A stretch of 29,194 bases of DNA, taken from a virus. Below are positions 13,906 through 20,839 of the stretch, piece after piece (the stretch's first letter is position 1; each line of letters opens with the position of its first letter). The translations under genes were made by a program, and so were the position numbers. The notes under the pieces are model-generated. The model made no database searches, was not told the origin of the DNA, and was given only the letters and a program-made list of their open reading frames with translations. The stretch spans positions 1-29,194 of the IMG/VR virus record IMGVR_UViG_3300030430_001171, one strand, 5' to 3'.

Positions 13906-14488
13906 ACCAAACTATTGGGCTAATATACCAGCTGATGTTAGATACGATAAAAATTTAACACCTAACGCTAAGTTATTATATGCAGAAATAACTGCTTTAC
14001 AACAAATGAACGGTGTTTGTCACGCTGGTACACAATATTTTGCAACTTTATATAATGTTTCAAAAACGTCTATACAAAATTGGCTCAAAATTTTAGAGGA
14101 TAATAACCATATAACTAGACACAAAATATATAAAGAGGGTACTAAAGAAATATTGGCTAGGCACATAAAATTGGTTAATAGACCTACACAAAATAATTTA
14201 AGAGATAATAATACAAGTAATAATAATAATACTACGTATAGTAACAAAAGGCGTTTCAAAAAACCTACTGTTAAAGATATTAAAGAATATTGTTTAGTAC
14301 GTAACAATAATATCTGTGCTTATACATTTTTTGATTTTTACGAGAGTAAAGACTGGAAAGTAGGAAAAACTAAAATGAAATGTTGGAAAGCTAGTATAAG
14401 AACTTGGGAAAAAAGAGATAGTAAAAACAACAAATCTAAAATTGACAACCATTTAGACGAATATTTAAAAGGAAAAAAATACTTATGA
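13895..14488 (+). CDS. Replication initiation protein with winged helix-turn-helix domain
   Basis: A 197-residue protein. Residues 1-95 form an HTH_36-like domain (YWANIPADVRYDKNLTPNAK, LLYAEITALQQMNG, then a wing with TSIQNWLKILEDNNHITRHK). This matches phage replication organisers. A low-complexity Asn/Thr linker (about 105-122) leads to a C-terminal domain with FYESKDWKVGKTKMKCWKAS, the FY..K.W..GK..MK.W pattern of DnaD-like C-terminal regions that load helicase. No helicase gene is seen, so it probably recruits the host helicase. It overlaps the next gene by ATGA. Confidence 0.7.
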   Translation: MRDKPNYWANIPADVRYDKNLTPNAKLLYAEITALQQMNGVCHAGTQYFATLYNVSKTSIQNWLKILEDNNHITRHKIYKEGTKEILARHIKLVNRPTQNNLRDNNTSNNNNTTYSNKRRFKKPTVKDIKEYCLVRNNNICAYTFFDFYESKDWKVGKTKMKCWKASIRTWEKRDSKNNKSKIDNHLDEYLKGKKYL

Positions 14489-14667
14489 AAATAAAAAACT
14501 ATATTATTGAAAATATTAAACTTGAAGATTACCCTAAGTTTTGTGACGCTTATTTAAGTTATGCAGAGGACGAAAACGGTAAGCCTTTTAGTGACAATGA
14601 GTTAGAAACGTGGGAAAAAGAAAACTACGATAAATTTTATCAATTAATATTAGAAAGTATTGTATGA
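14485..14667 (+). CDS. Small acidic protein, unknown
   Basis: A 60-residue acidic protein in the replication operon, with ATGA overlaps on both sides. The pattern LEDYPKFCDAYLSYAEDENG and the later LETWEKENYDKFYQLILES recalls a small conserved phage protein with a D-P-FC-DA signature, function unknown. It has one Cys and is mostly helical. Translational coupling implies that it works with the replication proteins. Confidence 0.5.
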   Translation: MKIKNYIIENIKLEDYPKFCDAYLSYAEDENGKPFSDNELETWEKENYDKFYQLILESIV

Positions 14668-15059
14668 AAACACTAAAAGATTATAGTATAAAAGAGCTAA
14701 CTACAAAAGTTTATGACTTTATTACAAGAGCAAATATAGAAATAGACGGCAAGTTAGACGGTAAAACAATAGCTGGTCAGTCTAAATTTTTTGCAAAAGA
14801 TTTACAAATAAAAAATAGTTTTAAAAATCTATATTTATATCAAATACGTGACGCTTTTTATGAGGGTGTTAGAGATGAACAAGAAGATAGATTTATAAAG
14901 CTAAATATACCAACCTATTTTAGGTGGGTACGTAAACATAAAAAAAGAATAGATGAGGCTTACTACAATGTACATACACTTAACCAAAACCCAAAACAAG
15001 TACAATACTATGATTTTAAAAATTTAAACTTTGAACATAATAAAAATTTAATAAAATGA
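14664..15059 (+). CDS. Unknown protein in the replication operon
   Basis: A 131-residue helical protein. The core (a helix ending FAKDLQIKNSFKNLYLYQI, then RDAFYEGVRDEQED, then IPTYFRWVRKHKKRIDEAYY) matches a protein often found beside replication initiators in Bacteroidota phages, where a GVR.....NI.TY..W motif follows a DL..... helix. It overlaps both neighbours by four bases. The basic final helix could contact DNA. No enzymatic motif seen. Confidence 0.5.
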   Translation: MKTLKDYSIKELTTKVYDFITRANIEIDGKLDGKTIAGQSKFFAKDLQIKNSFKNLYLYQIRDAFYEGVRDEQEDRFIKLNIPTYFRWVRKHKKRIDEAYYNVHTLNQNPKQVQYYDFKNLNFEHNKNLIK

Positions 15060-15382
15060 AAGCAATAACAATAAAAGAACAAGAAGTAAAAAGCGGATCA
15101 GATGCTATACTCTGGCACTTAAAAACTTATGGAAGTATAACAAGCTATGAGGCAATAAAAGAGTATGGCGCTACAAGATTAGCTAGTATAATATTTAAAC
15201 ATAGACAAAAAGGCTATGATATAAATACAATACCTATAAAGAAAAAAACAAGGTTTGGTACAACAACTACAATAGCTAAATATACATATAACCCACCAAG
15301 TACACATAACATAAAGTTAAGTTGCGAATTACCTAAAAAATCTACTAGACCATATATTATAGGTAAATATGACACCTACTAA
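15056..15382 (+). CDS. Small winged-helix protein
   Basis: A 108-residue protein. Residues 14-60 read as a helix-turn-helix of the type used in phage regulators: AILWHLKTYGSITSYEAIKE, then YGATRLASIIFKHRQKGYDI, followed by a wing with basic residues (TIPIKKKTRFGTTTTIAKYT). It likely binds DNA and may be a local transcription regulator or replication accessory. It ends in a short unstructured tail. It contains the only GATC found in the window (15096-15099). Confidence 0.55.
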   Translation: MKAITIKEQEVKSGSDAILWHLKTYGSITSYEAIKEYGATRLASIIFKHRQKGYDINTIPIKKKTRFGTTTTIAKYTYNPPSTHNIKLSCELPKKSTRPYIIGKYDTY

Positions 15383-15785
15383 AAAACCTATAAGCAAACT
15401 AAAAAAAGAGCTGGATAAATACTTTAGTTTGTATATACGTTTACGTGAGGCTACAAATGAGGGTTTAGTACAATGTTTTACGTGTGGTAAAGTAGGACAC
15501 TATAAAAAACTACAATGCGGACACTTTCAAAGTCGTAGACACCACGCAACACGCTGGAACGAGTGGAACTGTCAAGTACAATGCGTAAAATGTAATATGT
15601 ATGAACAAGGAGCGCAATGGAAATTTGGATTAAACCTAAATGCAAAGTATGGTGAGGGTACGTCTAAAGAATTAGAATTTTTAGCACAAACTACAGTTAA
15701 GATTAGTAGAGTAGATTATGAGGAAAATATACGATATTACAAAGCTCTTGTTAATAACTTAAAAAATGAAAAAGCAATAGAATAA
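15369..15785 (+). CDS. ninG: NinG-like recombination protein
   Basis: A 138-residue protein matching the phage lambda NinG family. It has a basic opening KPISKLKKELDKYFSLYIRL, a zinc-knuckle-like core CFTCGKVGHYKKLQCGHFQS, then HHATRWNEWNCQVQCVKCN. The paired CxxC motifs and HF followed by RRHH are an HNH-like endonuclease arrangement. NinG (Rap) promotes recombination and acts on branched DNA. The gene overlaps the winged-helix gene by 14 bases and ends the early block just before the 15795 promoter. Confidence 0.75.
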   Translation: MTPTKKPISKLKKELDKYFSLYIRLREATNEGLVQCFTCGKVGHYKKLQCGHFQSRRHHATRWNEWNCQVQCVKCNMYEQGAQWKFGLNLNAKYGEGTSKELEFLAQTTVKISRVDYEENIRYYKALVNNLKNEKAIE

Positions 15786-15794
15786 AAATTTTTC

Positions 15795-15802
15795 TATATT
15801 TG
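15795..15802 (+). promoter_or_regulatory. Middle promoter, -7 box TATATTTG
   Basis: TATATTTG sits inside AAATTTTTCTATATTTGAAA, five bases before the ATG at 15807, the same spacing as at 11294. It also contains TTTCTATA (15791-15798), the beginning of the late motif, so it may be read by both forms of polymerase. No TTG is seen at -33. Confidence 0.65.
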
Positions 15803-15806
15803 AAAT

Positions 15807-16163
15807 ATGAAACAACCAATATTTGCTAACAAACAACACGAGGTAATAGTTAGCAATTATATAAAAATGTTAAAAGACTTTGTAGTAGATGTTTCAAACG
15901 ACGTAAGATATAAAAACTATAACGACGTTTTACAAGTTATAATAGATTATCATAATAACTACGGTAAAAATGTTAGAGAAAATAACTACTGGGACTGGCT
16001 AATGATATTACCTATAAATGTTTCTGTTATGACTAGTGGCTATTTGTCAGCTATAGAAACTAAAAGAAATAAGACACTTGTACACTCATATAGAATTTTA
16101 GTTACTGAGATGTTACACGACGTAGTAGAAAAAATAGAAAAATTAGAGCCTTATAATGAATGA
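15807..16163 (+). CDS. Unknown protein upstream of the sigma-like gene
   Basis: A 118-residue helical protein (ANKQHEVIVSNYIKMLKDFV, NYWDWLMILPINVSVMTSGY, a later Arg/Lys-rich helix). It is the first gene of the middle block and overlaps the sigma-like gene by eight bases, so it may be an accessory, inhibitor or anti-sigma partner. This is inferred only from position. No family recognised. Confidence 0.5.
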   Translation: MKQPIFANKQHEVIVSNYIKMLKDFVVDVSNDVRYKNYNDVLQVIIDYHNNYGKNVRENNYWDWLMILPINVSVMTSGYLSAIETKRNKTLVHSYRILVTEMLHDVVEKIEKLEPYNE

Positions 16164-16713
16164 TATATATACACTTATAAGCAAACTAACGCCGATATAT
16201 AAAGAGTTAGCTAACAAATATACAAACGATATTAACGAGGCAAACGATAGCGTACAAGATTTAATGGAGTATTTTATAAATATGGATAGACAAACCTTAA
16301 CAAAAATATATAATAATGACGGTGAAACGGGTTTAATAAAGTACGGTAATGTAGTTATAAAAAGAGCCTTAACAAGTGTTAGAAGTCCATTCTATTACAA
16401 GTACAAAAAATATTATAAGCATATATGTAGTTATTATGAAACTAATACTGGTATAAATAGACACGGTAAAACACAAAGCATACAAAATATACCTAGCTTT
16501 GTTGACCCAAACCCGTCTTACGAAAAACTAGAACTTATAGACAAACAGTTAGACAAACTATATTGGTACGATAAAAAACTATTTGAGTTGTACTATTACG
16601 AAAATCATACATACGATAGCCTAGCTAAAGTTACTGGTATTAGTAGAAATAGTTTGTTCACTACTATAGATAAGGTTAGAAATATACTTAAAGACGAGTT
16701 GTGTAATGAATAG
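16156..16713 (+). CDS. Sigma-factor-like protein (candidate late transcription regulator)
   Basis: A 185-residue protein. Residues about 15-40 (YKELANKYTNDINEANDSVQ, DLMEYF) resemble the start of sigma-70 region 2, where a helix with D-x-x-D-D/Q-E recruits core polymerase. Residues 130-180 (KLYWYDKKLFELYYYENHTY, then DSLAKVTGISRNSLFTTIDK) are a good sigma region 4 helix-turn-helix. The middle is basic and Tyr-rich. Together this is a divergent ECF-like sigma or late activator. It would direct host RNA polymerase to late promoters; the TTTCTATA motifs are candidates. It is coupled to neighbours by overlaps (16156 and 16706). Confidence 0.6.
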   Translation: MNDIYTLISKLTPIYKELANKYTNDINEANDSVQDLMEYFINMDRQTLTKIYNNDGETGLIKYGNVVIKRALTSVRSPFYYKYKKYYKHICSYYETNTGINRHGKTQSIQNIPSFVDPNPSYEKLELIDKQLDKLYWYDKKLFELYYYENHTYDSLAKVTGISRNSLFTTIDKVRNILKDELCNE

Positions 16714-17107
16714 ATATTTTACAAATAACCAAATATATAAAGAACGACTAGATATATGTAATAGTTGCGAGTATTTTTTTAAGCCAACTGGTCAATGCAA
16801 AAAGTGTTTGTGTTTTATGAAAATTAAGGCTAGGCTAAGTTTTATGGGTTGCCCTATAAATAAATGGACTAAAACAACTAAGGTAGAAATGCCTAAAGAT
16901 ATACCAGCCGAACTTATAGAAGAGGTAATAAAAATATACCCTGATATAAAAACTGGTAGGGCTAAAAACCACGAAGTTAAGTATAAAATGATAGAGTTAT
17001 ATAATACAATATTCAATACAAATTACGATAAGGGTACAAGTTGCCGTAGTTGTTTAAGCACTTGTTTAAAAGGTATAAAAAATATATATATAAAGTATGG
17101 TAAGTAG
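16706..17107 (+). CDS. Cys-rich putative zinc protein (DUF6171-like)
   Basis: A 133-residue protein. Residues 14-54 carry C18, C21, C31, C34, C36 and C49 (RLDICNSCEYFF, QCKKCLCFMKIKARL, GCPINKW), the pattern of a small phage zinc-binding protein often annotated DUF6171. A helical middle follows. A second C-terminal Cys cluster (TSCRSCLSTC) precedes a final basic end. Its stop lies inside the hairpin stem at 17092. The role may be transcriptional or in head assembly; it is not known. Confidence 0.55.
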   Translation: MNRYFTNNQIYKERLDICNSCEYFFKPTGQCKKCLCFMKIKARLSFMGCPINKWTKTTKVEMPKDIPAELIEEVIKIYPDIKTGRAKNHEVKYKMIELYNTIFNTNYDKGTSCRSCLSTCLKGIKNIYIKYGK

Positions 17108-17167
17108 TCATCTAAGTTTTCTTGTTTATTGTTTTTTTGTTATTTCTACTATTTACCATACTTTTTT
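17092..17167 (+). terminator. Long-loop terminator or small RNA after the Cys-rich gene
   Basis: AAAGTATGGTAA (17092-17103) pairs perfectly with TTACCATACTTT (17153-17164). A short extension GTAG/CTAC is possible inside, with a bulge. T residues follow to 17167. The enclosed segment is 49 bases and very T-rich. The layout matches the hairpin at 13291 (12-pair stem, long loop, T run). Confidence 0.6.
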
Positions 17168-17179
17168 AAAATTTAAAAT

Positions 17180-17305
17180 ATGATAGAATTTTTAAGACAC
17201 GCTACGGGCTTATGCGGTGAACCACACCCAAGTTTGCTTACTTTACTGTTTGGTACACCTATAGTAGGATATTTACTAATGAAATTTAAAAACAAAAACA
17301 AATGA
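17180..17305 (+). CDS. Tiny membrane-associated protein with GLCGEPHPS motif
   Basis: A 41-residue protein (MIEFLRHATGLCGEPHPSLL, then a hydrophobic run TLLFGTPIVGYLLMKF and a Lys/Asn tail). The TGLCGEPHPS segment looks like a conserved motif that I recall from tiny proteins in other Bacteroidota phages. A single membrane helix follows it. Its stop overlaps the start of the next gene by ATGA. Function unknown. Confidence 0.5.
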   Translation: MIEFLRHATGLCGEPHPSLLTLLFGTPIVGYLLMKFKNKNK

Positions 17306-17454
17306 GTATATTTTTTGGAATTATATTAGGTTTTTTTGTGTTTGCTTTTATAATTATAAGCTATTTAGAGTATAGAGCTGACCTACACGAAATGCACATA
17401 CTAAAAGATAAATTAAAAAAATATGAAGAGCAAGAAAAAATTAAAAATACCTAA
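17302..17454 (+). CDS. Small membrane protein with cytoplasmic coiled tail
   Basis: A 50-residue protein: membrane helix at residues 3-20 (IFFGIILGFFVFAFIIIS), then a charged helix (EYRADLHEMHILKDKLKKYE) to the end. It overlaps both neighbours (ATGA at 17302; the next ATG at 17423 is inside it). It could form a small complex with the previous membrane protein. Function unknown; it resembles spanin-like or exclusion proteins only in general layout. Confidence 0.5.
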   Translation: MSIFFGIILGFFVFAFIIISYLEYRADLHEMHILKDKLKKYEEQEKIKNT

Positions 17455-17647
17455 CTATTATATAGGTAAAGTATATGGCTATGAGGCTAGAAAAATTATA
17501 GAGGATTACGACTTAGGTTTTAATGTAGGTAACGCAGTAACTTATTTATTGAGAGCAAACAACAAACATAAAAGCCCTATAGAGTGTATAGAGAAAGCTA
17601 TAAACCACTTATATTTTGAGTTAGACGTAATAAACAATAAAAAATGA
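17423..17647 (+). CDS. DUF3310-like nucleotide-kinase-associated small protein
   Basis: A 74-residue protein following the DUF3310 pattern: a basic opening with PNYYIGKVYGYEARKIIEDY, then DLGFNVGNAVTYLLRANNKH, then IECIEKAINHLYFEL. This matches the GNA.KYL.R...K....L.KA signature found in T7-like and many other phages, often next to or fused with nucleotide metabolism enzymes. Its biochemical role is not established. It overlaps the methyltransferase by four bases. Confidence 0.7.
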   Translation: MKSKKKLKIPNYYIGKVYGYEARKIIEDYDLGFNVGNAVTYLLRANNKHKSPIECIEKAINHLYFELDVINNKK

Positions 17648-18390
17648 CACTTTATAATGGTGACTGCTTAGAAGTAATGAAATTAATACCTGATAGAAGT
17701 ATTGACGCAATAATTACAGACCCACCATACGGAACAACTGCTTGTAAATGGGATAGTGTTATAGACTTTAAATTAATGTGGGAACAAATTAATAGAATTA
17801 TAAAATTAAACGGTGCAATAGTTTTGTTTGCAACACAACCTTTTACAAGTGCTTTAGTAATGAGTAACCCTAAATATTTCAAATACGAGTGGATATGGAA
17901 AAAATCACACTCAACTGGACATCTTAACTCTAAGAAACAACCAATGCGTCAACACGAAAATATATGTGTATTTTATAAAAGTCAATGTACATATAATCCA
18001 CAAATGATAGATAAAACATATATAGATAAAAGAACAAAAAGTGGTGATAATAACGACGTTGATGTTTATGGAGATTTTAAAAAAGTGACAAGACAAATAC
18101 CAACAACAAAGGGTTACCCAAAAACAATACAATATTTTGCAACACCATATAAAGGTGGTGAGGGTGGTAAGCACCCAACACAAAAACCAGTTGATTTAAT
18201 AGAATACTTAATAAAAACATATACCAATAAAGGTGAAACAGTTTTAGATTTTACAATGGGTAGTGGTACAACTGGAGTTGCAGCAAAAAACTTAGATAGA
18301 AAGTTTATTGGAATTGAAAAAGATAAAAACTATTATAAAATTGCTAAAGATAGAATTAACAAGCAAAAAAAACAATTAAAAATATTATGA
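17644..18390 (+). CDS. Site-specific DNA methyltransferase (beta-class, N6A/N4C type)
   Basis: A 248-residue methyltransferase. Motif IV DPPYG is at 26-30, then the target-recognition region with WKKSHSTGHLNSKKQPMRQH, then KHPTQKP (motif X-like) and motif I DFTMGSGTTG near 202-211. The catalytic motif before the SAM motif is the beta-class order. It would methylate adenine or cytosine in phage DNA, probably to resist host restriction. No restriction gene is beside it, so it is an orphan. Codon use is unlike its neighbours: ATT is common for Ile where the genome prefers ATA, suggesting recent gain. Target site unknown. Confidence 0.85.
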   Translation: MTLYNGDCLEVMKLIPDRSIDAIITDPPYGTTACKWDSVIDFKLMWEQINRIIKLNGAIVLFATQPFTSALVMSNPKYFKYEWIWKKSHSTGHLNSKKQPMRQHENICVFYKSQCTYNPQMIDKTYIDKRTKSGDNNDVDVYGDFKKVTRQIPTTKGYPKTIQYFATPYKGGEGGKHPTQKPVDLIEYLIKTYTNKGETVLDFTMGSGTTGVAAKNLDRKFIGIEKDKNYYKIAKDRINKQKKQLKIL

Positions 18391-18641
18391 CTTTATATAT
18401 ATGCGAGTGCGGTAAAGAGCAAAAACAAATAAGTAAAGCTACTATTGTGCTTAGAGATAATAAGTGGGTATGTAAACAAGCTCTATGTAGTTGCGATAAA
18501 TATATGAATAGTAAAGCTAAAGAGGGTATGCCTAACTTAATACGTACTGAACCTACTTTAAGTAACAAAGGCGACAAAATGTGGGATAGTACAAAAGAAA
18601 AAATATGCGGAGAGAGAGGTATAAACGAGCCTTTTGACTAA
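18387..18641 (+). CDS. Small Cys-rich protein
   Basis: An 84-residue protein with four to five Cys in zinc-ribbon-like order (YICECGKEQ, WVCKQALCSCDKYM), then a GMPNLIRTEPTLSNKGD tail. It seems conserved in flavobacterial phages as a small companion of recombination genes; this is from memory. It overlaps the methyltransferase by ATGA and the NinB-like gene by one base, so it is in the same operon. The function may involve DNA or RNA binding. Confidence 0.5.
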   Translation: MTLYICECGKEQKQISKATIVLRDNKWVCKQALCSCDKYMNSKAKEGMPNLIRTEPTLSNKGDKMWDSTKEKICGERGINEPFD

Positions 18642-19024
18642 TGAAGTTTGTTATAAAAAATACAACCGACAAACATAGTCTATTTAATTATTTAAAGCAG
18701 TTAGACAACGACTATATAGTAGATGTTAAAAAACAAAAAAATAATAGGTCAATAATGCAAAACAATTACTACTGGGCTTGTATAGTACAACCTTTAGCAA
18801 AAGAACTAGGCTACTATAACGACGAAATGCACGACGCACTTAAAGTAAAGTTTAGTAGTGAATGGTCAAGTATAGAACGTGACGATAAAACAATAGGTCT
18901 ACAAATTGTAAACAGTACGGCACGTATGAACACAAAAGAGTTTGAGATATATACAGAAAGTATAAGAGTTTGGGCGCTGACTGATTTAAACGTAAGACTA
19001 ATGCTACCAAATGAATATAATTAA
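18641..19024 (+). CDS. NinB-like recombination protein
   Basis: A 127-residue protein. RSIMQNNYYWACIVQPLAKE, then GYYNDEMHDALKVKF, a Ser/Asp loop with TARMNTKEFEIYTESI, and a final MLPNEY. This QN..YW...V..LA.E.GY..EE.H..LK..F pattern with a late T...EF..Y...I..WA motif fits the NinB/Orf family, which loads on ssDNA and helps annealing. It lies right before the terminase promoter. The assignment is by pattern; a related DUF1367-type protein is possible. Confidence 0.6.
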   Translation: MKFVIKNTTDKHSLFNYLKQLDNDYIVDVKKQKNNRSIMQNNYYWACIVQPLAKELGYYNDEMHDALKVKFSSEWSSIERDDKTIGLQIVNSTARMNTKEFEIYTESIRVWALTDLNVRLMLPNEYN

Positions 19025-19043
19025 TTTCTATAATATAATATAA
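19025..19043 (+). promoter_or_regulatory. Candidate late promoter motif before terminase
   Basis: TTTCTATAATATAATATAA begins immediately after the NinB-like stop, 43 bases before the small terminase ATG. It is the best-spaced copy of the late motif and allows a leader of about 20 bases. The candidate is defined by recurrence only. Confidence 0.45.
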
Positions 19044-19067
19044 GTTGAATAATCAAGTTTTTTCAAG

Positions 19068-19331
19068 ATGAATACACACGGTGGTAAAAGAGTAGGAGCT
19101 GGACGTAAAAGTAAAGCTGACGAACAAAAGCTAATAGAAAATCTAACGCCTATGAATAGTTTGGCTTTACAGTCGCTACAAGAGGGCTTAGAAAAAAAAG
19201 AACAATGGGCGGTTAAATTATTCTTTGAATATTTTTACGGTAAACCTCAACAAAGAGTAGATGTTACTACAAACGACGAAAGCCTTAATATGCCTTTAAT
19301 AAACTTTGTAGAAACTGAAACTAAACGATAA
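19068..19331 (+). CDS. terS: Terminase small subunit
   Basis: An 87-residue protein with the opening GGKRVGAGRKSKADEQK, the GG.R.GAGRK signature of many small terminases and DNA-binding helix-turn-helix proteins. A helix-rich core follows (MNSLALQSLQEGLEKKEQWA, VKLFFEYFYGKPQQ) and an acidic tail. It binds phage DNA at the packaging site and directs the large subunit. Its final 20 bases overlap the open frame of the large subunit, which has no normal start, so the two may be linked (see findings). Confidence 0.8.
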   Translation: MNTHGGKRVGAGRKSKADEQKLIENLTPMNSLALQSLQEGLEKKEQWAVKLFFEYFYGKPQQRVDVTTNDESLNMPLINFVETETKR

Positions 19332-20517
19332 ATATAAACAACTATTTGAAAGCGACGCTAGATACTTTATAATAACTGGCGGTAGAGGTAGTGGTAAAAG
19401 TTTCGCAGTAACAGTATTTCTAACATTACTAACAATGACTAAAAATATTAGAGTATTGTTTACACGTTATACTATGGTTTCAGCACACTTAAGTATTATA
19501 CCTGAGTTTTTAGAAAAAATTACACTACTAGGTTTTGACAATTTATTTAGCGTCAATAAAGCTGAGGTAGTTAATTTAGGTAACAAAAGCGACATACTAT
19601 TTAGAGGTATAAAAACAAGCGCTGGTAATCAAACTGCAAGTCTAAAAAGTTTAACTGGTGTAAGTACGTGGGTATTAGATGAGGCAGAGGAATTAATAGA
19701 CGAAGATATATTTGATACTATTGACCTGAGTATAAGAGAAAAAAATATACAAAATAGAATTATACTTATACTTAACCCAGTTACTAAAGAACACTGGATA
19801 TATAATAGGTTTTTTTTAAACAAAGGCGTAGAGGCTGGTTTTAACGGCGTTAAAGACAATATATGCTATATACATAGTACATACCTAGACAATATAGATA
19901 ATCTGTCTAAGAGCTTTATAGGGCGTATAAACACTATAAAACATAATAACATAAAAAAATATAATCACAAAATACTTGGTGGTTGGTTAGACAAAGCAGA
20001 GGGTGTAGTATTCGAGAATTGGACTATAGGCGAGTTTAACCCCGACAACTTGCAAACATCTTGCGGTATGGACTTTGGTTTTTCTGTAGACCCTGACAGT
20101 TTAGTAGAGGTTGCAATAGATAAGAAAAAAAAGAAGATGTATTTAAAAGAGCATATATACAAGAACGGTCTAAAGTCACACGAACTAGCAGAAATAGTAT
20201 TAGACAAAGTAGGCAATAAACTTATAATAGGTGATAGCGCGGAGCCTAGACTTATAGAAGATTTAAAACATTTAGGCGTAAATATAAAGCCAGTAAAAAA
20301 GGGTACAATAGAAAGCGGTATAACACGTATGCAAGATTACGAGTTAGTCGTATGTCCTAATTCTACTAATATAGCTAAAGAACTAAATAACTATATATAT
20401 GCAGATAAAGGCTCTAAGCTCTATGTAGACGCTTACAACCATAGTATAGACGCAATAAGATATAACGTTATTTACCACTTAGACAACCCTAATTACGGTA
20501 AGTATTTTGTGCAATAA
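19315..20517 (+). CDS. terL: Terminase large subunit
   Basis: A 400-residue ATPase-nuclease if it starts at the CTG at 19315. Walker A GGRGSGKS is at 22-29 and Walker B VLDEAEEL near 120. A coupling region follows with ILILNPVTKEHWIYNRFF, then the RNaseH-like nuclease with Asp253 (GMDFGFSVDP), Asp307 (GDSAEP) and Asp379 (HSIDAIRY). This is the Terminase_3 (PBSX/XtmB-like) layout. The frame opens right after a TAG at 19309-19311, and no ATG, GTG or TTG occurs before the Walker A. The first ATG (19435) would delete Walker A and cannot be the start. It packages DNA into the prohead and is followed by a strong terminator. Confidence 0.9.
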   Translation: MKLNDKYKQLFESDARYFIITGGRGSGKSFAVTVFLTLLTMTKNIRVLFTRYTMVSAHLSIIPEFLEKITLLGFDNLFSVNKAEVVNLGNKSDILFRGIKTSAGNQTASLKSLTGVSTWVLDEAEELIDEDIFDTIDLSIREKNIQNRIILILNPVTKEHWIYNRFFLNKGVEAGFNGVKDNICYIHSTYLDNIDNLSKSFIGRINTIKHNNIKKYNHKILGGWLDKAEGVVFENWTIGEFNPDNLQTSCGMDFGFSVDPDSLVEVAIDKKKKKMYLKEHIYKNGLKSHELAEIVLDKVGNKLIIGDSAEPRLIEDLKHLGVNIKPVKKGTIESGITRMQDYELVVCPNSTNIAKELNNYIYADKGSKLYVDAYNHSIDAIRYNVIYHLDNPNYGKYFVQ

Positions 20518-20520
20518 AAA

Positions 20521-20550
20521 AAAGGGGCTTTTAAACCCCTTTAATTTTTA
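20521..20550. terminator. Bidirectional rho-independent terminator
   Basis: AAAGGGG (20521-20527) pairs with CCCCTTT (20536-20542), loop CTTTTAAA, with A residues on the left and T residues on the right. It ends the terminase operon on the plus strand and the minus-strand gene that converges on it (stop at 20553). Confidence 0.9.
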
Positions 20551-20552
20551 GT

Positions 20553-20786
20553 TTATAAATTATTAAAATCTGACTCGTATTTAGTTAAATTTCTAAATTT
20601 TAAAAAGTTCTCTACCATTAACTCAATATGTATAGGGGTAATAAATATACAGTTGTTAAAAGTTTTGCCGTCAGTTAACTCGTGTGTTGAGTTACATACA
20701 TAAGTTAATTGTCCGTGTGTAAAGGTAAACCTTTTCTGAGTTAGAGCTTTAGCTAATTTTGTTTCAATTGATGTTAAGTTTTTCAT
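20553..20786 (-). CDS. Lone minus-strand gene, unknown function
   Basis: A 77-residue protein, the only minus-strand gene supported here. It is basic at the start (MKNLTSIETKLAKALTQKRF) and then has a strand-rich middle (TFTHGQLTYVCNSTHEL, NCIFITPIHIEL) and a short helical end with NFLKFRNLTKYESDFNNL. It has two Cys and no membrane helix or helix-turn-helix that I can see. It has its own host-type promoter on the minus strand and shares the terminator at 20521. Such isolated units are typical of morons: host-benefit, exclusion or anti-defence genes. No homologue is recognised. Confidence 0.65.
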   Translation of the reverse strand: MKNLTSIETKLAKALTQKRFTFTHGQLTYVCNSTHELTDGKTFNNCIFITPIHIELMVENFLKFRNLTKYESDFNNL

Positions 20787-20808
20787 TTTGTTATTGTTTT
20801 TGTTGGTA

Positions 20809-20839
20809 CAAAGATAAGTACTTTTTTTTAACTACCAAA
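20809..20839 (-). promoter_or_regulatory. Minus-strand promoter with TATCTTTG and TTTG boxes
   Basis: On the minus strand, TATCTTTG (20816-20809) matches the -7 consensus TAnnTTTG. TTTG (20839-20836) lies 19 bases upstream, the right spacing for the Bacteroidota -33 element. This is the best complete host-type promoter in the window. The -33 box sits inside one arm of the inverted repeat ACCAAA (20834-20839) and TTTGGT (20855-20860), a candidate operator. The gene starts 23 bases after the -7 box. Confidence 0.7.

Noticed and set aside
13303-17152. Complementary bases between the loops of the two long hairpins (AACAATAAA and TTTATTGTT)
   Set aside because: The match is short and low in complexity in an AT-rich genome, so chance is likely.
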